The notes under the pieces: generated by a model
Seen by the model: the letters and a program-made list of their open reading frames with translations, nothing else
The model's database searches: none
What the model was told of the DNA's origin: nothing
Origin: JBDTNL01 sp039933785
GTDB lineage: Bacteria; Acidobacteriota; Thermoanaerobaculia; Multivoradales; JAGPDF01
Assembly: GCA_039933785.1 (NCBI GenBank)
Contig: JBDTNL010000094.1
Coordinates: forward strand, 1 to 11,937
Direction: 5' to 3'
Length of the DNA stretch: 11,937 bases
Shown: positions 5,723 through 11,937 of the stretch, piece after piece
Layout of the letters: each line of letters begins with the position of its first letter
Position numbering within the stretch: position 1 is the stretch's first letter
Made by a program: the position numbers and the translations under genes

Positions 5723-7354
5723 ATGGCATTGGCCATGGCCTACGATCCAAAAGCCGAAAGGCGCCCCCTCCTTGCTCTCTTGGCCTGGGCGGCACTGCTC
5801 TTTTCCTGTGGCGTATGGTGGGGGCTCCCGAATAGCTTCACCTGGGCGGGAGACGAGCTCAATCCTTCGACCTGGCCTCAGGCGCTCGATCCTCGAACGC
5901 CAGGGCTGTGGGACGCAAGATATCCACCTCTACAATTCGCGCTGCTACAGGGTATTTCGTGGCCCTTGCGCGCCGCCGCCGAGCATGGCGTCGAGCAGCC
6001 GACGAAAGCAGAGCTTAACGTGCAGCTGATCTACCTCTCTCGAGGCGTCAGCCTCGTGATGGCGCTCATCACTCTTTGGTTTCTATACCGGGCGGCGCGC
6101 GAGATCCAGGAGCCGCGCGCCGCGCTATGGAGCGTGTTCATCCTCGCCTCGGTCGCGCCGTATGTGTACTACGCCAAGATGGCCAACCTCGATGTGCCGT
6201 ATGTGATGTGGTTTACGCTTTCCCTGTGGATGTTCTTGCGCATCTTGAAGGAGCATCGACTGCGCGACTACGTGCTCTTCGCTGCCGCCGCAGCCGCGGC
6301 GGTGTGCACGAAGGATCAGGCCTATGGCCTCTATACCCTGGCCCCCATTCCAATTGCTGTCAGCCTGTGGCGCCGAGACTACCGCGGTCGAGAGAACGGC
6401 CCGTGGGGGGGCATCTGGCGGACACTCGTCGACCGGCGCATCTGGGTAGCCGCCGGTACCGCAGTGGTGCTCTTCGTGGTCTTTCAAAATCTGATCTTCG
6501 ACTTTCACCGCTTTCAGGTCCACCTGCGCCTGCTTCGCGGGCCGATGAGCGAGAACTATCAGGACTACGAGGGGAACGTCGGCGGCCAAATGGAGCTTTT
6601 GCGCACCTTCTTGGGTCTGGTCGGCTTTTCATTGAACCCGGTGCTGAGCGTCGCGTGCCTGGCTGGACTAGTGATGACCTTCTGGCGCGGGCGCTTGGCG
6701 ACGGTAGCGGAGTCCGCGCAGAAGATAGTCTTGCTGCGCTCCAGCCTCGTGCTCGTGCTGTCGTACTACTTCACGTTCCTGGTGCTCATCCTCTTCTGCT
6801 ACGACCGCTACGTCTTGCCGGTCACGGTGGTGTTGGCGCTGTTCGGCGGGCTGGCGCTCGGCGCTTTCACGCGTCCAACCGGACGCTGGAGAATGGCGCG
6901 CTGGTCGCTGGCGGCGGCAGTAGCACTCTACAGCGCGCTCTACGCGGCAAGTGTGGACTTCCGGCTGCTGGCGGATTCGCGGTACCACATCGAGAAGTGG
7001 GTAGTGCTGCATGCCAAAGAGCCCGGGTCGGTGATGGCCATCGGCCGGCATCACCACGTTGCACGCTTTCGCTGGGTTACTTGGGAGCGGGCTCTCCTTG
7101 ACGACGGCGAAATCCTGCGGCGCGAACGACCAGAGTTCGTGGTGCTCAATCTCACCGACCTGCGCCATCCGGCCGAGGAAGAACTGGCGAGGCGCCTGGA
7201 GACCGGCGAGATCGACTATCGACTGGCTCTGCGCTACCGGGGCACTCCCGCACTCGACATCCTCCCGGTGCCCAGCGAATATTCGAGCGCGCGCTTCATC
7301 AATCCCGAGATGGCGGTGTACGAGCGCGTCGGCCCCTCTCGATCAGTACCCTGA
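5723..7354 (+). CDS. Membrane glycosyltransferase of the PMT/ArnT (GT39/GT83-like) superfamily
   Basis: This 543-residue integral membrane protein has about ten hydrophobic segments, including 16-33, 108-124, 136-150, 190-206, 243-258, 330-345 and two pairs between 340 and 415, and a soluble C-terminal domain of about 130 residues. The first periplasmic loop begins with the acidic pair D44-E45 (AGDELN), the position of the catalytic Asp/Glu in PMT-type lipid-linked-sugar glycosyltransferases. A second loop has the familiar KMANLDVPY motif (D157). Such enzymes move a sugar from a polyprenyl-phosphate donor to a protein, lipid A or another envelope acceptor; the substrate cannot be told here. 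The ATG at 5723 has no convincing ribosome site, and ATG 5735 is also possible. It is divergent from the sigma-54 operon and not obviously co-transcribed with the next gene, 125 bp downstream. Confidence 0.8.
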   Translation: MALAMAYDPKAERRPLLALLAWAALLFSCGVWWGLPNSFTWAGDELNPSTWPQALDPRTPGLWDARYPPLQFALLQGISWPLRAAAEHGVEQPTKAELNVQLIYLSRGVSLVMALITLWFLYRAAREIQEPRAALWSVFILASVAPYVYYAKMANLDVPYVMWFTLSLWMFLRILKEHRLRDYVLFAAAAAAAVCTKDQAYGLYTLAPIPIAVSLWRRDYRGRENGPWGGIWRTLVDRRIWVAAGTAVVLFVVFQNLIFDFHRFQVHLRLLRGPMSENYQDYEGNVGGQMELLRTFLGLVGFSLNPVLSVACLAGLVMTFWRGRLATVAESAQKIVLLRSSLVLVLSYYFTFLVLILFCYDRYVLPVTVVLALFGGLALGAFTRPTGRWRMARWSLAAAVALYSALYAASVDFRLLADSRYHIEKWVVLHAKEPGSVMAIGRHHHVARFRWVTWERALLDDGEILRRERPEFVVLNLTDLRHPAEEELARRLETGEIDYRLALRYRGTPALDILPVPSEYSSARFINPEMAVYERVGPSRSVP

Positions 7355-7479
7355 AATTCGGCAGATTCAGTCCTCGATGGTGCAGCACATGGCTCTTTCC
7401 CAATGGCGGATCTCTACTTCTCATCGAACGTTCGACGTCTCAATACAATCGCGAACTGATTCGTCGCCAGGAGGACGCA

Positions 7480-7854
7480 ATGAAAGTCACCCTATGGATC
7501 GTCCAAGTCCTGCTAGCGCTAGCCTTCCTAGCGCACGGCATCATGTTCCTGAACCCGCCGGCGCACATCGCCGTGATGATGAACGCCTTTCTACCGCGCT
7601 GGTTCCAGCTCTTTCTGGGAGTGGCGGAGATGGCGGCGGCGCTGGGGCTGACGCTGCCCGGTGTGACTCGGATCATGCCGGGGCTCGTGCCCGCAGCGGC
7701 CTTGGGAGTGATGATCGTGACGGCGTCCGCGACCGTTCTTCATCTGTCGCGGGCGGAGTACAGCTCGGCCGCGACCACGTTGGTGTTGTTGGTGCTCGCG
7801 ACCTTCGTGGCCTGGGGCCGTTGGCGGCGCCTGCCGATCGCGCCGCGCGGCTGA
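7480..7854 (+). CDS. DoxX-family small membrane protein
   Basis: The 124-residue product is almost entirely hydrophobic, with four predicted membrane helices (about 5-24, 42-61, 66-86 and 95-112). The order and short loops match the DoxX/DoxX_2 family: LALAFLAHGIMFL in helix 1, FLGVAEMAAALGLTLPG across the second, and a basic C-terminus GRWRRLPIAPRG. Function in this family is poorly defined, and links to thiosulfate:quinone oxidation or redox stress apply only to some members, so no reaction is assigned. The start is secure: AGGAGG at 7469-7474 lies five bases before the ATG. It is preceded by a 125-bp gap without recognised features and followed by a GC-rich hairpin, so it may be a single-gene unit. 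Confidence 0.8.
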   Translation: MKVTLWIVQVLLALAFLAHGIMFLNPPAHIAVMMNAFLPRWFQLFLGVAEMAAALGLTLPGVTRIMPGLVPAAALGVMIVTASATVLHLSRAEYSSAATTLVLLVLATFVAWGRWRRLPIAPRG

Positions 7855-7865
7855 GTCGCGGCCCT

Positions 7866-7894
7866 CGCCGCCGCTCGGATGCATCGAGCCGGCG
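7866..7894 (+). terminator. GC-rich hairpin after the DoxX gene, possible terminator
   Basis: CGCCG-cc-GCTCG and CGAGCCGGCG pair as a 10-bp stem with a two-base bulge around a seven-base loop (GATGCAT), starting 12 bp after the DoxX stop. There is no U-tract, so intrinsic termination is unproven. It could also be an mRNA-stabilising hairpin. Confidence 0.3.
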
Positions 7895-7908
7895 CACTGG
7901 CGGCCCGT

Positions 7909-8197
7909 GACAGAGTCGAGGCCGACCCGAGGGAGTGACGAAAGTGGATGACCGACACGAACCGAGCCCGGAGGACCCCTGCCGCTACTTTGTGTCGCAG
8001 CGCGGTGCGTACTGGTTGGTGAGCTTCGCGGACACGACGCTGCTCAGCTTCAAGACCAGAGAGAGCGCCGTCGGTTTTGCGCGCAAGGAGGCCGAAGAGA
8101 CCGCGCCGAGCGTGGTCGTCGTGCTGACTTCGCAGGGGTCGGTCGAGGAAGAGTGGGTGTTCCCCAAGTTGCCGTAACCGCCCGCGTCGACTCTGTC
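7909..8197. repeat. 11-bp perfect inverted repeat flanking the DUF2188-like gene
   Basis: GACAGAGTCGA at 7909-7919 is the exact reverse complement of TCGACTCTGTC at 8187-8197. The arms sit about 25 bp before the start and 10 bp after the stop of the small gene. They do not extend beyond 11 bp and I see no target duplication, so this may be chance. Confidence 0.35.
7944..8177 (+). CDS. Small DUF2188-like protein
   Basis: A soluble acidic 77-residue protein. The central YFVSQRGAYWLVSF and the later LLSFKTRESAVGFARKEAEE resemble the DUF2188 pattern of two short beta strands, a 'T-k-x-e-A-i-x-x-A-r-x-x-A' helix and a terminal strand (VEEEWVF here). The family has no established function; members are small cytoplasmic proteins often found as singletons. 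I chose GTG 7944 because GGGAG at 7931-7935 is spaced eight bases upstream; the in-frame GTG 7935 overlaps that ribosome site and is less likely. It lies between an 11-bp inverted repeat (7909-7919 and 8187-8197). The weak similarity rests on pattern, not on a search. Confidence 0.65.
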   Translation: MDDRHEPSPEDPCRYFVSQRGAYWLVSFADTTLLSFKTRESAVGFARKEAEETAPSVVVVLTSQGSVEEEWVFPKLP

Positions 8198-8294
8198 GCC
8201 CGCACCCGACCGGTGTACGATTCCACCCCTTCGCTGTGCCACCGGGATGTGGTCGCCGCAGTCACTGCGCAAAAGCTCACGAGGAGTCCCCAGC

Positions 8295-9257
8295 TTGCCG
8301 CTACTCTCAGGATCTGCCGCCGTCACCCGCTTCCGTGTCACCAGTCGCCCTGAGGCGCCGGATTTCGATCGCCTGGCTTTTGCGCCGATCCTGCCCGCCT
8401 CGGAGGTTCGCGAAAGCATCGGGTTCGTCCCCTGCGAGCCGGATGCGCCGTATCTCGTCGGTAGCCAGCGCTGGGCGTTCCGGGTGCGGATCGATCGCCG
8501 CAAGCCGGAGACGACGGCGGTTCGCGAGCGGTTGAAGCAGCTGCTCGCGACGGAGCTCGAGCTCACCGGACGCCAGTTCGTCGGCGCCAAGCGGCGCAAG
8601 GAGCTCAAGCAACTCGCCGAAGACGAGCTGCTGGTCGGCACGAATCCGCGGAGCAAAGTGATCGAGTGTTGCCTCGATGGCAAGGTCCTGTTCGTCGCGA
8701 GCACGGCCAAAGCCTACCTGGGCGTGGTGAGCGTGCTGGTGCGGCGGATCGGCATCGCCACCGACTTCCTGACTCCGTGGCCGACGACCGAGTTCGAGGA
8801 CCAGGGCCTCTCTGACATCGTCGAGACCCACGAACCCGGACAATCGGTGCGCGGTTGCCGCTGTCTCAGTCTGATGCTCGACAACCCCGAGGTGCTGCTC
8901 GAGCCCGAGTCCGGGGGCGCCAAGCTGCGCACCCGCCAGGTGAGCGTCTCGCTCGCCGGCAACGTGGCCGCTGACGTCTTCGCCTATCTCGATGCGGGCG
9001 CCGAGATCCTGTCGGCGAGACTGGTGATCGGCGAGTTCCGCTTCGCCTTCGACGCCCTGTCGTGGCGGATCTCAGGGCTGCGCTTCGAGAAGCACCGCTA
9101 TGAGCACTGGATCGAGGCGCTGGACGCACGTCTCTTGCGAATCACTGCGCTGTTCGAGTGGCTCGACAACGCCTATGAGACCCAGAGCGACAAGCTCGCC
9201 AGCGCGATCGCTCGCGCGCCCGGCACGGGCGCGGGTGCGGTCGAAGCTCTGGCTTGA
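8295..9257 (+). CDS. Divergent RdgC-like recombination-associated protein
   Basis: The 320-residue product resembles RdgC (PF04381) along its length. It begins with a beta-strand opening (SAAVTRFRVTSRP), then has RWAFRVRIDRRKP (residues 59-71), a Lys/Arg-rich helix GRQFVGAKRRKELKQLAEDELL (92-113) and KVIECCLDGKVLFVASTAKA (121-140), as RdgC does in its central 'gRkekkelkeevl..LLprA...wid...g.l.vdaas' region. RdgC forms a ring-shaped dimer that binds double-stranded DNA and restrains RecA. Whether this distant member does so is inference. The start is taken as TTG 8295 because GAGGAG at 8281-8286 is spaced eight bases upstream and MPLLSG leads straight into the domain; an ATG at 8247 would add 16 poorly conserved residues and has no clear ribosome site. 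Its 117-bp upstream gap shows no confident promoter. Convergent with the nucleotidyltransferase gene. Confidence 0.7.
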   Translation: MPLLSGSAAVTRFRVTSRPEAPDFDRLAFAPILPASEVRESIGFVPCEPDAPYLVGSQRWAFRVRIDRRKPETTAVRERLKQLLATELELTGRQFVGAKRRKELKQLAEDELLVGTNPRSKVIECCLDGKVLFVASTAKAYLGVVSVLVRRIGIATDFLTPWPTTEFEDQGLSDIVETHEPGQSVRGCRCLSLMLDNPEVLLEPESGGAKLRTRQVSVSLAGNVAADVFAYLDAGAEILSARLVIGEFRFAFDALSWRISGLRFEKHRYEHWIEALDARLLRITALFEWLDNAYETQSDKLASAIARAPGTGAGAVEALA

Positions 9258-9266
9258 GAGCCGCGA

Positions 9267-9315
9267 GGTCGAGGCGATGGACGCCGGTTCTCAGCCGCGG
9301 CGCGCGGCCTCGATC
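9267..9315. terminator. Possible hairpin terminator between convergent genes
   Basis: GGTCGAGGC (9267-9275) pairs with GCCTCGATC (9307-9315) with one G-T wobble, enclosing a smaller CGCCG/CGGCG stem. It starts 10 bp after the RdgC-like stop, within the 110-bp gap between two convergent genes. There is no T-tract, so support is weak. Confidence 0.25.
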
Positions 9316-9367
9316 GGCGTGATCTGCTAGGCCCCCCCTTGTCGCGTCGGGTCACGGGCTGGACGAG

Positions 9368-9967
9368 TCAACCCGGCGACGCGAGCCGACGCTCGAGCGC
9401 CTCGAGCTCGGCGAGGAGATCCTTGCCGCGAGCGAAGCCTCGTTCCGTGATCTGAATGAGGGCGGCTTGTGCGCGAACTCGTTCGTCCGTGGAGGCGATG
9501 GCGAGGAGGGCCACGGCGTCGGCTTGATCCTGGAGCCGCCCGGCGAGGATCTTGAGCGCGATCAGATGCTCGACGCGGGCTACCGGGACATGGACCGCCG
9601 GCAGGACTTCGAGCGTTTCGGCCGCGGCGACGATCTCGGCCTCCAGGCCCGAGCTCGCGAAGAGCAGATCGATCGGCACCGGCACGTCGCTCGCGGCCGG
9701 CGACAGTCGCACCATGGCCAAACGCTCCGTGGCAACACCCTCGTGTTCGAGATGGAAGGCCTCATGACGGTACCCGGCCTCGACAAGGGCTCGGACCAGA
9801 GCCTCCGCCTCGCGGTCTCCCGAGACGGCTACCGCAAGATCGAGGTCGAACGTCGCGCGAGGTCTCGACCGGATCGAGATGGCCACGCCACCCACGAGGG
9901 CCCAGCGCGGATGGAGCTTGGCGAGATCTACCGCGAGCCGTGCGAGCGCCCCGGCGAGCGCGTTCAC
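9368..9967 (-). CDS. AbiEii-type nucleotidyltransferase (putative toxin of a TA pair)
   Basis: The 199-residue protein has the DNA polymerase-beta-like nucleotidyltransferase signature of the AbiEii/AbiGii toxin family: VGGVAISIRSRPRATFDLDL gives G26-G27, S31 and the metal-binding pair D41/D43. PIDLL gives a third acidic residue, D100. The helical part contains ALKILAGRLQDQAD (K139, D147), a conserved stretch in this superfamily. Characterised relatives transfer nucleotides to targets such as tRNA acceptor ends and block growth; whether this one is toxic is inference. Start is GTG 9967, which overlaps the stop of the upstream 66-aa gene as GTGA, so the two should be translationally coupled. 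The product is shorter than full AbiEii (about 300 aa) and belongs with the compact single-domain members. Confidence 0.8.
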   Translation of the reverse strand: MNALAGALARLAVDLAKLHPRWALVGGVAISIRSRPRATFDLDLAVAVSGDREAEALVRALVEAGYRHEAFHLEHEGVATERLAMVRLSPAASDVPVPIDLLFASSGLEAEIVAAAETLEVLPAVHVPVARVEHLIALKILAGRLQDQADAVALLAIASTDERVRAQAALIQITERGFARGKDLLAELEALERRLASPG

Positions 9968-10164
9968 CGGTTGCCCGCGACGGGGAGGTCGGGTGCCCTG
10001 GTGAGCCTCAATTCCCCATCTCGTTCCATCAGCCGCCGGCGAAGCCGGGTCTCGATCTCCGCCTCGCTCACCGACGGCGCTTCTCGGCGAATCTGTTGGC
10101 GCAGCAGGGCAGTGCCCAACTCATAAAGCTCTGCGGTCTGGCGGGGGCGGTCCGGCTGGCTCAC
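9964..10164 (-). CDS. Small charged protein, putative antitoxin partner
   Basis: This 66-residue protein is rich in Arg, Glu and Leu, with no Cys or membrane segment. The middle RREAPSVSEAEIETRLRRRL reads like short helical proteins I recall encoded just upstream of small nucleotidyltransferases. Its position before the AbiEii-like gene, with a 4-bp GTGA overlap, is the usual antitoxin-first layout and is the main argument for the role. No DNA-binding fold can be claimed. The start is GTG 10164; there is no ribosome site, and a -10 box lies only nine bases upstream, so the transcript is likely leaderless. Confidence 0.6.
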   Translation of the reverse strand: MSQPDRPRQTAELYELGTALLRQQIRREAPSVSEAEIETRLRRRLMERDGELRLTRAPDLPVAGNR

Positions 10165-10170
10165 GGTTAC

Positions 10171-10203
10171 GTAAGTATATGACTTTACAGTGAGTTACCG
10201 CAA
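10171..10203 (-). promoter_or_regulatory. Promoter and possible operator of the toxin-antitoxin-like pair, leaderless
   Basis: On the minus strand TTGCGG (10203-10198), an 18-bp spacer and TATACT (10179-10174) form a sigma-70-like promoter. The expected +1 is about 10166-10168, two to four bases before the GTG at 10164. A near-palindrome, GTAAAGT (10188-10182) with ACTTAC (10176-10171), covers the -10 box and could be a site for autorepression. It stands in an AT-rich island (10165-10270) shared with the divergent kinase-fusion gene. Confidence 0.45.
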
Positions 10204-10355
10204 TTGTTGCACACCATGGAAAAATCCAAGGACCCGCTCTCTGCTAACCTTTCCAGCGGCGCAATTCTTGTTGGCGGAAGTCCGCGAAGTGCTTGTCCAG
10301 CAGGAGGTTACGCCACTTCCTTTTTTCCACGAGACTCCTGACGGAGCCCAGCAGC

Positions 10356-11937
10356 ATGCCCACCATTCACTACCCCCGCCCGCACTTCTCTTCCGCCCAA
10401 GCCGCTGCCTTTGCCGGCGAGCTCTTCGGGATATACGGCACTGTCTCGGAGTTACCTGGCGAGCGCGATCTCAACTTTCGTCTCGACGCCGAAGGCGGCA
10501 GCTATGTGCTGAAGATCGCCAATCGCGAAGAGAATCGCGCCAACCTCGAGCTACAACACGCGGCACTCGCCCACCTGGCGCAACGGGAGCCCGCTTTGGG
10601 CCTGCAACGCGTAGTCCCGGCGCCGAGCGGCGAGACCATCGTGACGGTCGAGGATGCGCAAGGACATAGCCACTTGGCCCGCGTGCTGACCTTTCTGCCC
10701 GGCAAGCTCTGGGCGCAATCGCGGCCGCATTCGGAGACCCTGCTGCACAGCCTGGGCGAAGTGCTGGGCTCACTGGACCGCGGTCTCGCGGACTTCGATC
10801 ATCCAGCGGCGCATCGGATCTTGAAATGGGACCTCGTCCAGGCCGGTTGGATCGGCGGTTACCTTCACTACCTCGCCGGTGAACCGCGACGCGGCTTGGT
10901 CGAGCGCTGCCTCAACGACTTTGAACAGCGGGTGCAACCCGCGCTCGCCGGCTTGCGTCACGGGGTGATCTACAACGACGCCAACGATCACAATCTGTTG
11001 GTCGCCGGCGAGGCGGTCACTGGCGCGATCGATTTCGGCGACCTGTGTCACACCGTCGTCGTTGCCGAACCCGCGGTCGCCGCCGCCTACGCCGCCATGG
11101 GACTGCGCGATCCGCTCGCCGGAATCTGCCAGCTCGTGGCGGGCTACCACGCCGCCTTTCCGTTGCGGGAATCGGAGCTCGACGTGCTACACGCGCTGAT
11201 CTGTCTGCGGCTTTCGGTCAGCGTCACCAACTCGGCATTCCAGAAGACCGTCGAGCCTGGAAACGAATACCTGACCATCAGCGAACAGCCCGCCTGGGAT
11301 CTGCTCGCCAAGCTTGCCGCCGTGCCGTCCGGGCTGGCGACTTACGCGTACCGTGCGGCCTGCGGCTACCCAGCCCATGCCAATTCGCCGCGCCTGCATG
11401 CCTGGCTCGTCGGCCACGCCGCCGGGCTCGGCCGAGTGGTCGAGCCCGAGCTCATGAGCGCGCCGCTGATCCCCGCCGACTGGAGCGTCTCGAGTACCGA
11501 GCTCGGCACGCCGGACGAGATGGCCGACGTGGCGGCCACCACTGCACGTCTCTGGCAAGGTATGCGCGCCGCCGGAGCAGTCGCGGCGATCGGGGCCTAC
11601 AACGAAGCGCGACCGGTCTATCGCAGCGATGCCTTCCGCCAGCCCGGCAACGATCGCGACGGCTGGCGAACCGTGCACCTCGGGTTGGACATATTTCTCG
11701 AACCCGGCAGCGCGGTCTACGCGCCGCTCGACGGCGTGGTGCACAGCTTCGCGAACAACGACACGCCGTACGACTACGGCCCCTGTATCGTGCTCGAGCA
11801 CTCGGTTGCGGACGATCAAGGTGCGATCCAATTCTTCACCCTCTACGGTCACCTGAGCAACGAATCGCTCGCCGGTTTGGCGAAGGGTCAGGCGATCCGG
11901 CGCGGCGACCGACTCGGCGACATCGGAAACTTTCCCG
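10356..11937 (+). CDS. APH-type kinase fused to M23 peptidase domain (C-terminus cut by window edge)
   Basis: At least 527 residues are visible with no stop. Residues about 20-300 are an aminoglycoside-phosphotransferase/choline-kinase-like fold: SYVLKIANREENRANLELQH carries the ATP-lysine region, VIYNDANDHNLL the catalytic loop (D208, N213) and AIDFGD the metal-binding D226. After a linker, an M23 domain starts near 435 with the ligand motif HLGLD (H441, D445), then YAPLDGVV, LYGHLS and RRGDRLGDIGN, where the window ends before the HxH motif. The closest kinase relatives I know are hydroxylysine-kinase/AGPHD1-like proteins. I recall proteins of about 1000 residues with kinase, M23 and class III aminotransferase domains in this order, so a PLP-dependent aminotransferase probably follows. 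That is expectation, not observation. No signal peptide is visible, so the M23 domain would be cytoplasmic. ATG 10356 has GGAG nine bases upstream. Confidence 0.85.
   Translation, partial: MPTIHYPRPHFSSAQAAAFAGELFGIYGTVSELPGERDLNFRLDAEGGSYVLKIANREENRANLELQHAALAHLAQREPALGLQRVVPAPSGETIVTVEDAQGHSHLARVLTFLPGKLWAQSRPHSETLLHSLGEVLGSLDRGLADFDHPAAHRILKWDLVQAGWIGGYLHYLAGEPRRGLVERCLNDFEQRVQPALAGLRHGVIYNDANDHNLLVAGEAVTGAIDFGDLCHTVVVAEPAVAAAYAAMGLRDPLAGICQLVAGYHAAFPLRESELDVLHALICLRLSVSVTNSAFQKTVEPGNEYLTISEQPAWDLLAKLAAVPSGLATYAYRAACGYPAHANSPRLHAWLVGHAAGLGRVVEPELMSAPLIPADWSVSSTELGTPDEMADVAATTARLWQGMRAAGAVAAIGAYNEARPVYRSDAFRQPGNDRDGWRTVHLGLDIFLEPGSAVYAPLDGVVHSFANNDTPYDYGPCIVLEHSVADDQGAIQFFTLYGHLSNESLAGLAKGQAIRRGDRLGDIGNFP

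Noticed and set aside
6076..7101. 341-residue plus-strand open frame
   Set aside because: Lies wholly inside the glycosyltransferase gene in another frame, without motifs or hydrophobic segments.
7059..7910. 283-residue plus-strand open frame
   Set aside because: Runs across the glycosyltransferase end and the DoxX gene out of frame, with composition typical of a shadow frame.
11187..11852. 221-residue minus-strand open frame
   Set aside because: Antisense to the kinase-M23 fusion, whose frame has conserved catalytic motifs throughout.
1..11937. CRISPR array, tRNA or rRNA genes, insertion sequences, riboswitches
   Set aside because: No regularly spaced repeats, cloverleaf or rRNA sequence, transposase motif or recognised riboswitch core was seen on either strand.

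Overview
The window is GC-rich chromosomal DNA from a Gram-negative-type bacterium. The large secreted protein built of carboxypeptidase-regulatory repeats, the divergent RdgC-like protein, two sigma-54-type promoters and the kinase-M23 fusion would suit an Acidobacteriota or deltaproteobacterial-grade genome. That placement is inference from gene content only. No phage, transposase, CRISPR array, rRNA or tRNA was recognised.

Left part (1-2607, minus strand): a two-gene unit is read leftward from a sigma-70-like promoter near 2580-2607. First comes a small secreted cysteine-rich protein (2135-2526) whose frame is broken by what looks like a 5-bp slippage duplication. It overlaps the start of a large secreted protein with at least three, probably four, carboxypeptidase-regulatory-like domains; that gene runs off the left edge. 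Most long open frames drawn over 1-2000 are shadows of this gene, which has no stop inside the window.

Centre-left (2700-5650): a short orphan relic of a type I NRPS/PKS thioesterase C-terminus (2701-2958) lies just before a block of three peptidoglycan enzymes. These are a membrane-anchored M23 endopeptidase (plus) and, convergent with it and only 4 bp away, a two-gene minus-strand operon of an M15-type peptidase followed by a YkuD L,D-transpeptidase. Both transcription units start with a near-consensus sigma-54 (-24/-12) element placed so close to the start codon that the mRNAs would be almost leaderless. This shared promoter design is the most suggestive regulatory signal in the window.

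Centre-right (5723-9257, plus): a PMT/ArnT-type membrane glycosyltransferase, a small DoxX-family membrane protein, a DUF2188-like small protein and a divergent RdgC-like protein. These are separated by gaps and are probably not one operon.

Right part (9368-11937): a minus-strand toxin-antitoxin-like pair (a 66-aa protein and an AbiEii-type nucleotidyltransferase, joined by a GTGA overlap) is driven by a promoter that would give a leaderless transcript. Divergent from it is a multidomain protein with an APH-type kinase domain fused to an M23 peptidase domain, cut by the right edge. In relatives I recall, this architecture continues into a class III aminotransferase.
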